In this document: positions 1 to 8,702 of the stretch, piece after piece
How the letters are laid out: each line of letters opens with the position of its first letter
Numbering within the stretch: position 1 is the stretch's first letter
Source: Coriobacteriaceae bacterium
Lineage (GTDB): Bacteria > Actinomycetota > Coriobacteriia > Coriobacteriales > Coriobacteriaceae
DNA length: 64,000 nt
Reading direction: 5' to 3'
NCBI GenBank assembly: GCA_902399975.1
Contig: CABOHA010000001.1
Location: 87,397-151,396, forward strand
Notes under the pieces: model-generated
The model's input: the letters and a program-made list of their open reading frames with translations, nothing else
The model's database searches: none
What the model was told of the DNA's origin: nothing
Made by a program: the position numbers and the translations under genes

Positions 1-72
1 TCCAATTTGGCGCTAGCTGACGGTGATTAGGAAGTTTCAAGTCGAGTTTTACCGATTTCGACCAAGAATCGC

Positions 73-119
73 TGCTACTAAAAAGGTAACAGTACTCATA
101 TTTGCCCTTTTTTGGCCAC
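73..119 (+). repeat. Dispersed intergenic repeat, copy 1 of 3
   Basis: This stretch contains AACAGTACTCATATTTGCC followed by a T run and GGCCAC. The same core recurs at 14450-14496 (inverted) and 14620-14667 (direct). No open frame covers it. It is probably a small palindromic intergenic repeat of unknown function. Confidence 0.7.
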
Positions 120-178
120 AAGCCCTAAAACAAGCCTCGCCAAGGTCGGGAAGCGGGCCAAATCGCCGGCCTCGAGGC

Positions 179-433
179 TTATTCCACCGTTCCGTAGACG
201 GCGCCCCAGCCGTGGGCAGCCAAGGCGGAGTTGAGCTGGTCGCACAGCGACCGGCGATCGTAGCAGCCGGGCGGCAAAAGGTTCACGATTTCCATGAGGT
301 CGGGTGCCAAGTCGACGATTTCGGCCTGCACGATTAGGTCAAGCCGGTCGATGGCGTGGCGGTCGTAAAACAGTCCGTCGACCAGGCGCTGCAGGTCACC
401 GAATTCCTCGGCCTGGAACAATCCGTACTCCAT
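179..433 (-). CDS. Small hypothetical protein (84 aa)
   Basis: This is an 84-residue acidic cytoplasmic protein with no recognised family. The start was set at the ATG at 433, giving an N-terminus MEYGLFQAEEFGD, because AGGAGG lies about six bases upstream on the minus strand. A longer frame reaches 463 but has no ribosome site. The C-terminal half (PPGCYDRRSLCDQLN) looks like a compact helical region. It stands alone, divergent from the aminotransferase gene at 583. No signal peptide or membrane segment is visible. Function unknown. Confidence 0.65.
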   Translation of the reverse strand: MEYGLFQAEEFGDLQRLVDGLFYDRHAIDRLDLIVQAEIVDLAPDLMEIVNLLPPGCYDRRSLCDQLNSALAAHGWGAVYGTVE

Positions 434-582
434 AGTGCCTCCTTGGGCGCCCCACGCCGGCATGCGCGGCGATTCGTAATTTATTGCGATGGACTTAATC
501 TATCACGGCTTCATAACGTTGCGGCGGTGGCGGTCTATACTTAGACGAACTGCAACGTCCCGCTTCGCGAAAGGTCGCACCC

Positions 583-1887
583 ATGCAGACGATCTACCAG
601 AAGATGGAAACCACCGAACTCGATGCCGCCATCGAGGCGCTCAAGGCCGAGGTCGCCGAGGTCAAGGCCAAGGGTCTGGCGCTCGATATGGCCCGCGGCA
701 AGCCGTCGCCCTCCCAGGTGGACATCTCGCGCCCCATGCTCGATATCCTCAACGCCGATGCCGATCTGCACGACGGCAGCGTCGACTGCTCCAACTACGG
801 CTGCTTCGAGGGTATTCCTTCGGCACGCAAGTTGGCAGGGGAGTTCCTGGGCTGCCCCGCCGAGCAGACGCTCGTGCTGGGTTCGTCGAGCCTTTTGATC
901 GAGCATGACATCGCCGGCATGTTCTGGCGCTGTGGCTCGTGCGGCAGCGAGCCCTGGGACGCCTACGAGGCCGCGCACGACGGCAAGAAGGTCAAGTTCC
1001 TGTGCCCCGTTCCCGGCTACGATCGCCACTTTGGCATCACCGCCGACTTGGGCATCGAGAACGTCCCCGTCGCGATGACCGACAACGGCCCCGACATGGC
1101 CGAGGTTGAGCGCCTGGTTGCCACCGACGACTCCATCAAGGGCATCTGGTGCGTGCCCAAGTATTCCAACCCCACGGGCATCACCTTTAGCGAGGACACC
1201 GTGCGTCGCCTGGTCGAGATGCCCACGGCCGCGCCCGATTTCCGCATCTTCTGGGACAACGCCTACTGCGTGCACGACCTGTACGACGAGACCGACGAGC
1301 TCGCCAACATCTTCGATCTTGCCCGCGCGGCGGGCACCGAGGACCGCGTGGTGGCCTTTGCCTCGACGTCCAAGATCACCTTCCCGGGTGCCGGCATCGG
1401 CTTTATCGGTGCGAGCCCCGCGGTCATCGCCGAGTTCTCCAAGCGCCTGAAGGCTGGTCTTATTAGCGCCGACAAGCTCAACCAGCTGCGTCACGTGCGC
1501 TTCCTTCCCACCATCGAGGCGGTCAAGAAGCACATGAAAAAGCATGCCGAGTTCCTGCGCCCGCGCTTTGAGGCCGTTGAGCGCAAGCTCACCGAGGGCC
1601 TGGGCGACACGGGTTGCGCCACCTGGACGCATCCACGCGGCGGCTACTTTGTGAGCTTCGATGGTCCCGAGGGCTCGGCCCAAAAGGTCGCCGCGCTCTG
1701 CGCCGACTTGGGCGTCAAGCTCACGCCGGCTGGTGCCACCTGGCCTTATGGCAAGGATCCGCGCGACACCAACATCCGCATCGCGCCGAGCTATCCCACG
1801 GTCGAGGACCTGGAGGCTGCGCTCGATGTGCTGGTGCTGGCTGTCAAGCTCGTCGCTGCCGAGCTTGCGCGTGCCGAGCGCGCCTAA
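583..1887 (+). CDS. PLP-dependent aminotransferase, aspartate aminotransferase-like
   Basis: This 434-residue protein is a fold-type I PLP enzyme, most like the family annotated as actinobacterial aspartate aminotransferase (Asp_aminotransf, PF12897, by recollection). It should move an amino group between aspartate or a similar amino acid and 2-oxoglutarate in the cytoplasm. The N-terminal motif LALDMARGKPS is typical. SNPTGITFS and FWDNAYCVHD supply the cofactor-binding Asn and Asp/Tyr. STSKITFPGAG carries the Schiff-base lysine, Lys264. The start is the ATG at 583 with a GAAAGG-like site before it. It is monocistronic and not linked to a biosynthetic operon, so the exact substrate is inferred. 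Confidence 0.85.
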   Translation: MQTIYQKMETTELDAAIEALKAEVAEVKAKGLALDMARGKPSPSQVDISRPMLDILNADADLHDGSVDCSNYGCFEGIPSARKLAGEFLGCPAEQTLVLGSSSLLIEHDIAGMFWRCGSCGSEPWDAYEAAHDGKKVKFLCPVPGYDRHFGITADLGIENVPVAMTDNGPDMAEVERLVATDDSIKGIWCVPKYSNPTGITFSEDTVRRLVEMPTAAPDFRIFWDNAYCVHDLYDETDELANIFDLARAAGTEDRVVAFASTSKITFPGAGIGFIGASPAVIAEFSKRLKAGLISADKLNQLRHVRFLPTIEAVKKHMKKHAEFLRPRFEAVERKLTEGLGDTGCATWTHPRGGYFVSFDGPEGSAQKVAALCADLGVKLTPAGATWPYGKDPRDTNIRIAPSYPTVEDLEAALDVLVLAVKLVAAELARAERA

Positions 1888-1953
1888 CGCGTAGGGCCCC
1901 GCAAGTCCGCGCCTAGTACTATCCGCACTTTCGATACGTAAAGGAGCGTATAC

Positions 1954-2268
1954 ATGGATTTGGGTATTTCAACCAACCCCACGCCAGAGCTCTACACCAT
2001 TAAGGTAACCGGCGAGATCGATATCTCTAACGCCGATAGCCTGCGCAATGCCATCGACCTGGCGCTCGAGCAGCCCACCGAGGCCGTTGAGCTCGATTTT
2101 GCCCAGGTGAGCTACATCGATTCGACGGGCATTGGCGTGCTCGTGGGCGCCGCGCACCACGCGGTTGACCACGGCAAGCGCTTTAGCTGCACGAATGTGC
2201 AGCCCCCGGTGATGCGCGTGGTTCAGCTGTTGGGTGTCGACCAGGAGATTTCGATCACCGCTGCATAA
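1954..2268 (+). CDS. STAS-domain anti-sigma factor antagonist
   Basis: This 104-residue protein is a single STAS domain of the SpoIIAA/RsbV type. Such proteins bind and release an anti-sigma kinase depending on phosphorylation of a serine. The motif VSYIDSTGIGVLVGA around residues 49-63 holds the expected phospho-acceptor Ser in DSTG. AAGGAG lies just upstream of the ATG. No anti-sigma kinase or sigma factor is adjacent, so its partner must be encoded elsewhere. The length matches the single-domain family. A gene start only 66 bases after the aminotransferase stop leaves cotranscription possible. Confidence 0.85.
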   Translation: MDLGISTNPTPELYTIKVTGEIDISNADSLRNAIDLALEQPTEAVELDFAQVSYIDSTGIGVLVGAAHHAVDHGKRFSCTNVQPPVMRVVQLLGVDQEISITAA

Positions 2269-2314
2269 TCTTTGCCCCCAAAAGGGCGTGCCGTTTGGCA
2301 TATTTTTGTGATGC

Positions 2315-2342
2315 GCTCGGACGTTTTGGCGTCCGGGCGCTA
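2315..2342. terminator. Candidate hairpin between STAS gene and tat genes
   Basis: GCGCTCGGACG and CGTCCGGGCGC form an 11-bp stem with one G-U pair and a TTTTGG loop. A T-rich run lies on the 5' side only, so it would work better for the minus strand. It may also act as an attenuator before tatB. Confidence 0.4.
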
Positions 2343-2421
2343 TACTTGACCGAATGAATAGACGAGTTCCGGCCGAATGGCGCGGTGCGGGCTCGACTCA
2401 CATCGAGCCTTGGAGGTATGT

Positions 2422-2994
2422 GTGTTTGGTATTGGAGAGGGTGAGCTCGCGATCATCGTGGTCTTCGGCTTTTTGCTGTTTGGCCCGGATAAGCTCCCGC
2501 AGATGGGCCGCACGATCGGCCGTGCCATCCGTCAGTTCCGCGAGACGCAGGAAAAGATGACGGCCGTTGTTCAGTCCGAGATTATCGATCCGGTGAGCGA
2601 GGCCGCGTCGGCCCCGGTCAAGCCCAAGAAGACTGCTGCGACCGACGACGATTCCGATGCGGACGAGGATGCCGCCGAGACGGCAGCGCCCGCCAAGAAG
2701 GAGACCTTTGCCGAGCGTCGCGCCCGTCTTGCTGCCGAGAAGGCCGCAAGCGAGGGCGCTGCTGAGGGCGAAGGCGCTGTTGATGAGGCCGAGGGTACAG
2801 AGCCTGCTACTGCCGTCGAGCCCGAGCCTGCTGCAGAGCCCGAGCCCGAGCCGGCAGAGCCCACGACGGCTGACCTCTACGCCCGCCGTCCCCGCAAGCG
2901 CAAGGCTGTCGTCGACCAGCTCGCTCGCGAGCTCGAGGCCGAGGACGCTGCCGAGACTGCTGCCGCCGATGCCCCGAAGGGAGGCGATGAGTAA
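2422..2994 (+). CDS. tatB: Sec-independent translocase protein TatB/TatA family
   Basis: This 190-residue membrane protein is the TatA/B component of the twin-arginine translocase, which exports folded proteins with TatC. The start is GTG at 2422, five bases after GGAGG; an in-frame ATG at 2377 has no such site. Residues 5-20 form the short transmembrane helix, followed by the conserved hinge FGPDKLP and an amphipathic helix (GRTIGRAIRQFRETQ). The glutamate in the N-terminal GEGEL fits TatB better than TatA. A long low-complexity Glu/Ala/Pro region follows, ending in a basic segment (RRPRKRK). The stop overlaps the tatC start by one base, so the pair is translationally coupled. Confidence 0.85.
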   Translation: MFGIGEGELAIIVVFGFLLFGPDKLPQMGRTIGRAIRQFRETQEKMTAVVQSEIIDPVSEAASAPVKPKKTAATDDDSDADEDAAETAAPAKKETFAERRARLAAEKAASEGAAEGEGAVDEAEGTEPATAVEPEPAAEPEPEPAEPTTADLYARRPRKRKAVVDQLARELEAEDAAETAAADAPKGGDE

Positions 2995-3785
2995 TGCCTA
3001 TCGGACCTGCGCGTATGCCGCTCTTCGATCACCTGGGAGAGCTCCGTCGCCGCCTGACCATCGTGGTCGTGTCGGTGTTTGCCGCCGCCATCGTGCTGTA
3101 CTTTGCCACGCCCGTGGTGCTCGATATCCTCGAGGATCCCATCCGCTCGTTTGTGCCGGACGGTAAGTTCTACATCACCACCACGCTCGGCGGTTTTGGC
3201 CTGCGCTTCTCGCTGGCCATCAAGATGGCCGTGGTCATGTGCACGCCCATGATCATCTGGCAGATTCTGGCATTTTTCCTGCCGGCACTGCGCCCCAACG
3301 AGCGCAAATGGGTCGTACCCACGGTGCTCGCCTCGACGGTGCTGTTCTTCCTGGGCGCCATCTTCTGCTACTTCATCATTATCCCGGCGGGCTTTGAGTG
3401 GCTCATCGGCGAGACTTCGGCCGTCGCCACGGCGCTGCCCGACCTGGAGAACTACGTCAACATGGAGCTGCTCTTTATGATCGGCTTTGGTGTGGCGTTT
3501 GAGCTGCCGCTCATCATCTTCTACCTGTCTGTTTTCCACATCGTGTCTTACGCGGCCTTCCGCAGCGCCTGGCGCTACGTGTACGTAGGCCTGCTCGTGG
3601 GTTCGGCTGTGATCACGCCCGACGGCTCGCCCGTCACCCTGGGCCTTATGTACGGCGCCCTGCTCTCGCTCTACGAGATCTCGCTCGCTATCGCCCGCGT
3701 GGTCATTACCGCGCGCGAGGGCAAGGAGGGCCTGTTCGTGAGCCGTCTGGACCTGTTCTCGGACGACGAGGACGACGAGGAGTAA
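2994..3785 (+). CDS. tatC: Twin-arginine translocase subunit TatC
   Basis: TatC is the polytopic receptor that binds twin-arginine signal peptides. The 263-residue product begins with the family hallmark FDHLGELRRRL, containing the conserved Glu and Arg residues of the first cytoplasmic region. Six hydrophobic segments follow, and the FELPLIIF motif in the fourth is typical. The C-terminus is unusually acidic (LFSDDEDDEE). Its ATG shares the final A of the tatB stop codon. hypA starts only six bases after the stop, so tat and hyp genes probably share a transcript. This is consistent with Tat export of a folded metalloenzyme such as a hydrogenase, although none is encoded in this window. Confidence 0.95.
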   Translation: MPIGPARMPLFDHLGELRRRLTIVVVSVFAAAIVLYFATPVVLDILEDPIRSFVPDGKFYITTTLGGFGLRFSLAIKMAVVMCTPMIIWQILAFFLPALRPNERKWVVPTVLASTVLFFLGAIFCYFIIIPAGFEWLIGETSAVATALPDLENYVNMELLFMIGFGVAFELPLIIFYLSVFHIVSYAAFRSAWRYVYVGLLVGSAVITPDGSPVTLGLMYGALLSLYEISLAIARVVITAREGKEGLFVSRLDLFSDDEDDEE

Positions 3786-3791
3786 ATCGGT

Positions 3792-4148
3792 ATGCACGAG
3801 GTTGGCATTGTCAACGGCATACTCGATACAGTGATTCGCGCGGCGCGTGGGGCGGGGGCCTCGCGCGCCGTTTTGGTAACGCTGCGTATCGGGGATATGA
3901 CCGAAGTTGTGCGCGAGGCGCTTGACTTTGCGTGGGAGACGTTTCGCGACGAGGACCCGCTCACGCGCGGCTGCGAGCTTGCCGTGGAGGAGGTCCATCC
4001 GCAAAGCGAGTGCCTGGACTGCGGCGAGGTCTTCGACCACGACCGCTTTCATTGCCGCTGCCCCCAATGTGGCGGCGCCAACGTGCGCCTACTGCACGGC
4101 CGCGAGCTCGACATCGCAAGTATCGAAATCGAAACCCCCGACGATTAG
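3792..4148 (+). CDS. hypA: Hydrogenase nickel metallochaperone HypA
   Basis: HypA delivers nickel to [NiFe] hydrogenase with HypB. The 118-residue length is normal for the family. The N-terminus MHEVG supplies the nickel-binding His2 and Glu3. The zinc site is visible as Cys74-x2-Cys77 and Cys90-x2-Cys93, with an additional Cys88. It lies six bases after tatC and about 55 bases before hypB. No hydrogenase structural genes or hypC-F occur in this window, so they must lie elsewhere in the genome. Confidence 0.93.
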   Translation: MHEVGIVNGILDTVIRAARGAGASRAVLVTLRIGDMTEVVREALDFAWETFRDEDPLTRGCELAVEEVHPQSECLDCGEVFDHDRFHCRCPQCGGANVRLLHGRELDIASIEIETPDD

Positions 4149-4203
4149 CTCGCCAGCCACCTGGGTACGGGGTATAAATGGTAGAAGTTAAGGAGTGCCG
4201 AGT

Positions 4204-4887
4204 ATGGCCGAGAAAACGATTGATATCGCATCGCCGATTCTGTCGCGCAATGAGCGCCTGGCAGATCAGCTGCGTCAGCGATTTAAAGAGACAAACACCT
4301 ATGTGATCAACGTCTTGTCGAGCCCCGGTTCGGGCAAGACCACCACGATTTTGGGCACCAACGAACGCCTGCGCGACAAGGCCGGCCTGCGCTGTGCCGT
4401 CATCGAGGGCGATATCGCCTCGGATGTCGACGCCATCACCATGAAGGAAGCCGGCATGCCCGCCATCCAGATCAACACGGGCGGCCTGTGCCACCTCGAG
4501 GGCAACATGATCATGGAGGCCGTCGACGCCTTCGATCAGGCTGTGGGTCTGGAAAGCATTGACGTCATCTTTATCGAAAACGTGGGTAACCTGGTCTGCC
4601 CAGTCGACTTTGACCTGGGCGAGAACCTGTCCATCATGATCCTCTCGGTGCCCGAGGGCGACGACAAGCCCATCAAGTACCCGGGCATCTTCCAACACGC
4701 CGGCGCGCAGTTGCTCAACAAGGTCGACGTGGCCCCGGCTTTCGATTTTGACATGGATAGGTATACTAAGACCCTCGATGACCTCAATCCGCAGGCGCCG
4801 CGGTTTGCCGTGAGCGCGCGCAAGGGCGAGGGCATGGATGCCTGGTGCGATTGGCTCATCGGGCAGATTGAGCAAGCAAGGGCGTAA
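4204..4887 (+). CDS. hypB: Hydrogenase nickel incorporation GTPase HypB
   Basis: HypB is a SIMIBI-class GTPase that works with HypA to insert nickel into hydrogenase. The start is the ATG at 4204, eight bases after AGGAG; an upstream GTG overlaps the ribosome site. In the 227-residue protein the P-loop GSGKTT is at about residues 42-47, and EGDIASDVDA and FIENVGNLVCP are the typical switch and metal-site motifs. The N-terminus lacks the His-rich nickel-storage stretch seen in some HypB proteins. The short spacing after hypA supports an operon. Confidence 0.93.
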   Translation: MAEKTIDIASPILSRNERLADQLRQRFKETNTYVINVLSSPGSGKTTTILGTNERLRDKAGLRCAVIEGDIASDVDAITMKEAGMPAIQINTGGLCHLEGNMIMEAVDAFDQAVGLESIDVIFIENVGNLVCPVDFDLGENLSIMILSVPEGDDKPIKYPGIFQHAGAQLLNKVDVAPAFDFDMDRYTKTLDDLNPQAPRFAVSARKGEGMDAWCDWLIGQIEQARA

Positions 4888-4941
4888 ATCGGCCGCCATA
4901 CAGGTGGGCGTAGCCGCAGAGACATGAGATAGGAGCCTCTT

Positions 4942-7518
4942 TTGAAGCTCATCATCGCCGAGAAAAACGACGCCGCGCGTCAGATCGCCGAGCGGCTGTC
5001 CACGGGTAAGCCCAAAAAGGACAAGGTGTACAACACCGCCATCTACCGTTTTGAGTGGAAGGGCGAGGAGTGCGTGACCATCGGCCTTGCCGGTCACATC
5101 CTGGCGCCCGATTTTTGCGACAGCGTGCTGTTCGATAAAAAGCTGGGTTGGTATTCGGTGACCGAGGACGGTGAGATGTTGCCGGCCGATATGCCCGATG
5201 GCCTGGCCCGTCCGCCGTACGACACCAAGCGCAAGCCGTTCCTTGCCGATGGCATTTCCATCAAGGGCTGGAAGCTCGAGAGCCTGCCTTACCTCACCTG
5301 GGCGCCCGTCATTAAGCTACCGGCCGAAAGGGAACTCATTCGTTCGCTCAAGAACCTTGCTAAAAAGTCCGACAGCGTCATCATCGCCACGGACTTCGAC
5401 CGCGAGGGCGAACTGATCGGTTCGGACGCTCTCAACAAGGTGCGTGAGGTTGCGCCCGACTTGCCGGTCGCCCGTGCCCAGTATTCTTCGTTTACCAAGG
5501 CCGAGATCACGCACGCCTTCGATAATCTCGTCTCGCTCGACCAGAACCTGGCCGACGCCGGCGAGAGCCGTCAGCACATCGACCTTATCTGGGGCGCGGT
5601 GCTCACGCGCTATCTGACGCTCGCCAAGTTCGGCGGCTTCGGCAACGTGCGCTCCGCCGGCCGCGTGCAGACGCCGACGCTTGCCCTGGTGGTCGAGCGC
5701 GAGCGCGAGCGCATGGCGTTTGTGCCCGAGGACTATTGGCAGATTCGCGGCATGGGTGCTGCGCAGGGCGCTGCCGAGGATGATCGCTTTAAGATCGCGC
5801 ACAAGACAGCGCGTTTTACCGACAAGGATGCTGCCGAGACGGCGTATGGTCACGTCGACGGCGCCAGGACGGCGACCGTCGCCGCGGTGACCAAGCGCTC
5901 CCGCAAGCAGCAGCCGCCCACGCCGTTTGCGACGACCTCGCTGCAGGCCGCCGCCGCGGCCGAGGGCATCTCGCCTGCGCGTACCATGCGCATCGCCGAG
6001 TCCCTCTACATGGCGGGTCTCATCAGCTACCCGCGTGTCGACAACACCGTGTACCCCGCGACGCTCGATCTGGGCGCCGTGGTGAGCGACCTGGCAAAGA
6101 TCAACCCGGCGCTGGCGCCCGTGTGCAAAAAGGTGCTCGCCGGTCCCATGAAGCCCACGCGCGGCAAGGTCGAGACTACCGACCATCCGCCGATCTATCC
6201 CACGGGCGAGGGCGATCCGTCCACGCTCGACGGCGGCCAGCGCAAGCTCTACGACCTCATTGCCCGCCGCTTCCTGGCAACGCTCATGGGGCCCGCGACC
6301 ATCGAGAACACCAAGCTCGAGCTCGACGTCAACGGCGAGCCGTTCGTGGCCTCGGGCGACGTGCTCGTGACTCCGGGCTTCCGCGAGGCGTATCCGTACG
6401 GACTCAAGCGCGATGAGCAGATGCCGCCGCTGGAGCAGGGTGATACGGTCGACGTGTTCGACATTAAGCTCGAGGCCAAGCAGACCGAGCCGCCCGCGCG
6501 CTACAGCCAGGGCAAGCTCGTGCAGGAGATGGAAAAGCGCGGCCTGGGCACCAAGTCCACGCGCGCGAGCATCATCGAGCGCCTGTATGCCGTGCGCTAT
6601 CTCAAAAATGATCCCGTTGAGCCGAGCCGGCTGGGCATCGCCATCATCGACGCGCTGTCGCAGTTTGCCCCGCGCATCACGAGCCCCGATATGACCAGCG
6701 AGCTCGACGGCGACATGACCCGCGTGGAGCGCGGCGAGGACACCGAAGAGCATGTCGTGACGCACTCGCGCGCGCTGCTGGCCGGCGTGCTCGACGAGCT
6801 GCTCAAGCATACGCAGGAGCTGGGCGACGCCATCAGCGACGCCGTCACGGCCGATGCGCGCGTGGGCGCCTGCCCCAAGTGCGGCAAGGACCTGGTTATG
6901 AAGACGAGCGCCAAGACCCGCGGCAGCTTTATCGGCTGCATGGGTTGGCCCGACTGCGACGTGACCTATCCGGTGCCGAGTGGCGTCAAGGTGAGCCCGC
7001 TCGAGGGCGAGGCCGCCGTGTGCCCCGAGTGCGGCGCGCCGCGCATCAAGTGCCAGCCATTCCGCCAGAAGGCCTTCGAGATCTGCGTGAACCCCACGTG
7101 CCCCACCAACTACGAGCCCGATCTTAAGGTGGGCGAGTGCAAGGTGTGTGCCGAGGCCGGACGTCACGGCGACCTGATCGCGCACAAGAGCGAGAAGAGC
7201 GGCAAGCGCTTTATCCGCTGCACCAACTACGATGACTGCGGCGTGAGCTATCCGCTGCCGGCGCGCGGCAAGCTCGAGGCGACGGGCGAGACCTGTCCCG
7301 AGTGCGGCGCCCCCATCGTAGTGGTCAACACGGCGCGCGGTCCGTGGCGTATCTGCGTCAACATGGACTGCCCGACCAAGGAGAAGAGGCCCGCCCGCGG
7401 TCGCAAGACCACAACCAAGGCGAGCACGGCAAAGAAGACGACGGCTAAGAAAGCCACTGCCGCCAAGAAGACGACCGCGAAGAAGTCGACTGCCAAGAAA
7501 GCAGCCGCCGACAAGTAA
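4942..7518 (+). CDS. topA: Type IA DNA topoisomerase with zinc ribbons
   Basis: This 858-residue enzyme relaxes negative supercoils by single-strand passage. The start is TTG at 4942 behind AGGAG. The N-terminal TOPRIM domain (about residues 1-150) contains the acidic metal motif DFDREGELIG. The catalytic tyrosine is Tyr363 in LISYPRVDNTVYP, a form I associate with archaeal-type TopA rather than the usual bacterial ITYMRTDS. Three or four Cys4 zinc ribbons follow from about residue 650 (CPKCGKDL, CPECGAPR, CKVCAEAG, CPECGAPI). The last 45 residues are Lys/Ala/Thr repeats, as in high-GC actinobacteria. It probably starts its own unit, though it is close to hypB. Confidence 0.92.
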   Translation: MKLIIAEKNDAARQIAERLSTGKPKKDKVYNTAIYRFEWKGEECVTIGLAGHILAPDFCDSVLFDKKLGWYSVTEDGEMLPADMPDGLARPPYDTKRKPFLADGISIKGWKLESLPYLTWAPVIKLPAERELIRSLKNLAKKSDSVIIATDFDREGELIGSDALNKVREVAPDLPVARAQYSSFTKAEITHAFDNLVSLDQNLADAGESRQHIDLIWGAVLTRYLTLAKFGGFGNVRSAGRVQTPTLALVVERERERMAFVPEDYWQIRGMGAAQGAAEDDRFKIAHKTARFTDKDAAETAYGHVDGARTATVAAVTKRSRKQQPPTPFATTSLQAAAAAEGISPARTMRIAESLYMAGLISYPRVDNTVYPATLDLGAVVSDLAKINPALAPVCKKVLAGPMKPTRGKVETTDHPPIYPTGEGDPSTLDGGQRKLYDLIARRFLATLMGPATIENTKLELDVNGEPFVASGDVLVTPGFREAYPYGLKRDEQMPPLEQGDTVDVFDIKLEAKQTEPPARYSQGKLVQEMEKRGLGTKSTRASIIERLYAVRYLKNDPVEPSRLGIAIIDALSQFAPRITSPDMTSELDGDMTRVERGEDTEEHVVTHSRALLAGVLDELLKHTQELGDAISDAVTADARVGACPKCGKDLVMKTSAKTRGSFIGCMGWPDCDVTYPVPSGVKVSPLEGEAAVCPECGAPRIKCQPFRQKAFEICVNPTCPTNYEPDLKVGECKVCAEAGRHGDLIAHKSEKSGKRFIRCTNYDDCGVSYPLPARGKLEATGETCPECGAPIVVVNTARGPWRICVNMDCPTKEKRPARGRKTTTKASTAKKTTAKKATAAKKTTAKKSTAKKAAADK

Positions 7519-7540
7519 CGGCGCAGTCGAAACATTGCCC

Positions 7541-7582
7541 AAAAAAACGAGCGAGGACCCCGCGATCCTCGCTCGTTTTTTT
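7541..7582 (+). terminator. Rho-independent terminator after topA
   Basis: AACGAGCGAGGA and TCCTCGCTCGTT form a perfect 12-bp stem followed by seven T. A-rich sequence on the other side lets it serve the convergent gene at 7661 as well. Confidence 0.9.
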
Positions 7583-7645
7583 GACCGGCAGTTAGGGACG
7601 TTCCTTTTCTGCCGGCAGTTTAGGAACGTCCCTAACTGCCGGCTC
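7583..7645. repeat. Palindromic intergenic repeat, copy 1
   Basis: CCGGCAGTTAGGGACGTTCCT pairs with its complement at 7622-7642 around a short loop that repeats the CTGCCGGCAGTTT motif. A nearly identical copy in the same orientation is at 8703-8760, so the zinc-ribbon gene between them is flanked by direct copies. Confidence 0.8.
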
Positions 7646-7660
7646 GGGAACGACAAAGCG

Positions 7661-8644
7661 CTAGTTCACCTCGACAGGCTTGGCGCCGGGATAGCGCTCC
7701 TCAAAGTCTAGGCGGTACTTATTGTCATTGGTGCCCGCCACGTTGTCGCGCGACAGCGGCGCCACGATCTCATTCTTGTGGTCCGCAGGCTTGGCGTATT
7801 TCAGGCTGATCTCCCAGGCATCACAGATTGCGTCAATGCGGTGATCCAGGTCGTCGTACAGGGCGATGATGTCCTTCCAGGAGCTGTAGTTCTTGGAGCT
7901 CGTCGGGACGTCCAGGTCCTCGACGATGTCGTAATACTGCTCGATGGTGTCCTCCGTGCGCTCGGCGACGTCGGCGAGATTTTGACGGGTGGTTCGATCC
8001 TCTTCCAGATAGTTGCCGTTGAAGTTCTGCGCGCAGCCACGGACCTGGCTGTCGAGATCTTCGAGCAGGTCGTAGTATTCGTTCAGTCGGCGGTAGAGGT
8101 TCTGCTCAGAGAGCGTTGCTTCGCCGCCATCCTCGTCGTCATCATCGTCATCGTCGTAAAGGCTATTGGGATCGCCGAGAGGCTCAAGGTCATCATCGTC
8201 AACATCGTGGTGCAGCTTGGTAACCTCGGCGGTCGTCTGCGTACCGGCGTTGTCGAAAGGCTTGATCACAAAGAAAATGACCAGGGCGATGATGATCGCC
8301 ACCAGCACAACGATAACGGCGATAAGCGGCCCGGTGCCGCTCTTTTTGGAAGCGGGGGTCTGTGGCGAAGCGGGCGCGTATGCGGGAGCCGGCTGCTGTT
8401 GGGGCGAGCCGCTCGCGACGGGTATGCGCTGCGTGGTCTCGACGGCCTCGGTCCTTGCGGCGGGGTCGGGGCTATAGGCGAGGGGGTCGTCCGCCTTGGC
8501 TTGCGGCGCATCAAGGGAGCCGGTCTGCTCAAAAGCGGGCTGGCTATCGCTCGCGGCTGTTTGCTCAACGGGTGCACCGCACGAGGTGCAGAACTTGGCA
8601 TCATCTGCAAGACGCTTGCCGCACGAGGCGCAATACCGAGACAT
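7661..8644 (-). CDS. Zinc-ribbon, single-pass membrane protein
   Basis: This 327-residue protein starts at the ATG at 8644 (MSRYCASCGKRL), chosen because AAAGGAG lies five bases upstream; an ATG at 8662 would place that site inside the gene. An N-terminal zinc ribbon has two Cys-x2-Cys pairs (CASCG and CTSCG). A Pro/Ala/Gln-rich linker, one transmembrane helix at about residues 107-130 (LIAVIVVLVAIIIALVIFF) and an extracytoplasmic acidic domain with long Asp/Glu tracts follow. Such zinc_ribbon_2 membrane proteins are common in Coriobacteria and their role is unknown. Repeats lie on both sides. Confidence 0.8.
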   Translation of the reverse strand: MSRYCASCGKRLADDAKFCTSCGAPVEQTAASDSQPAFEQTGSLDAPQAKADDPLAYSPDPAARTEAVETTQRIPVASGSPQQQPAPAYAPASPQTPASKKSGTGPLIAVIVVLVAIIIALVIFFVIKPFDNAGTQTTAEVTKLHHDVDDDDLEPLGDPNSLYDDDDDDDEDGGEATLSEQNLYRRLNEYYDLLEDLDSQVRGCAQNFNGNYLEEDRTTRQNLADVAERTEDTIEQYYDIVEDLDVPTSSKNYSSWKDIIALYDDLDHRIDAICDAWEISLKYAKPADHKNEIVAPLSRDNVAGTNDNKYRLDFEERYPGAKPVEVN

Positions 8645-8702
8645 TGCCACTCCTTTCGCCACATTTCAATGCAATACGACGATTATACCCAGCGTACAAA
8701 AA

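Noticed and set aside
5317..7656. A 779-codon minus-strand frame opposite topA
   Set aside because: The composition is that of an antisense shadow, and it runs through the terminator and repeat after topA.
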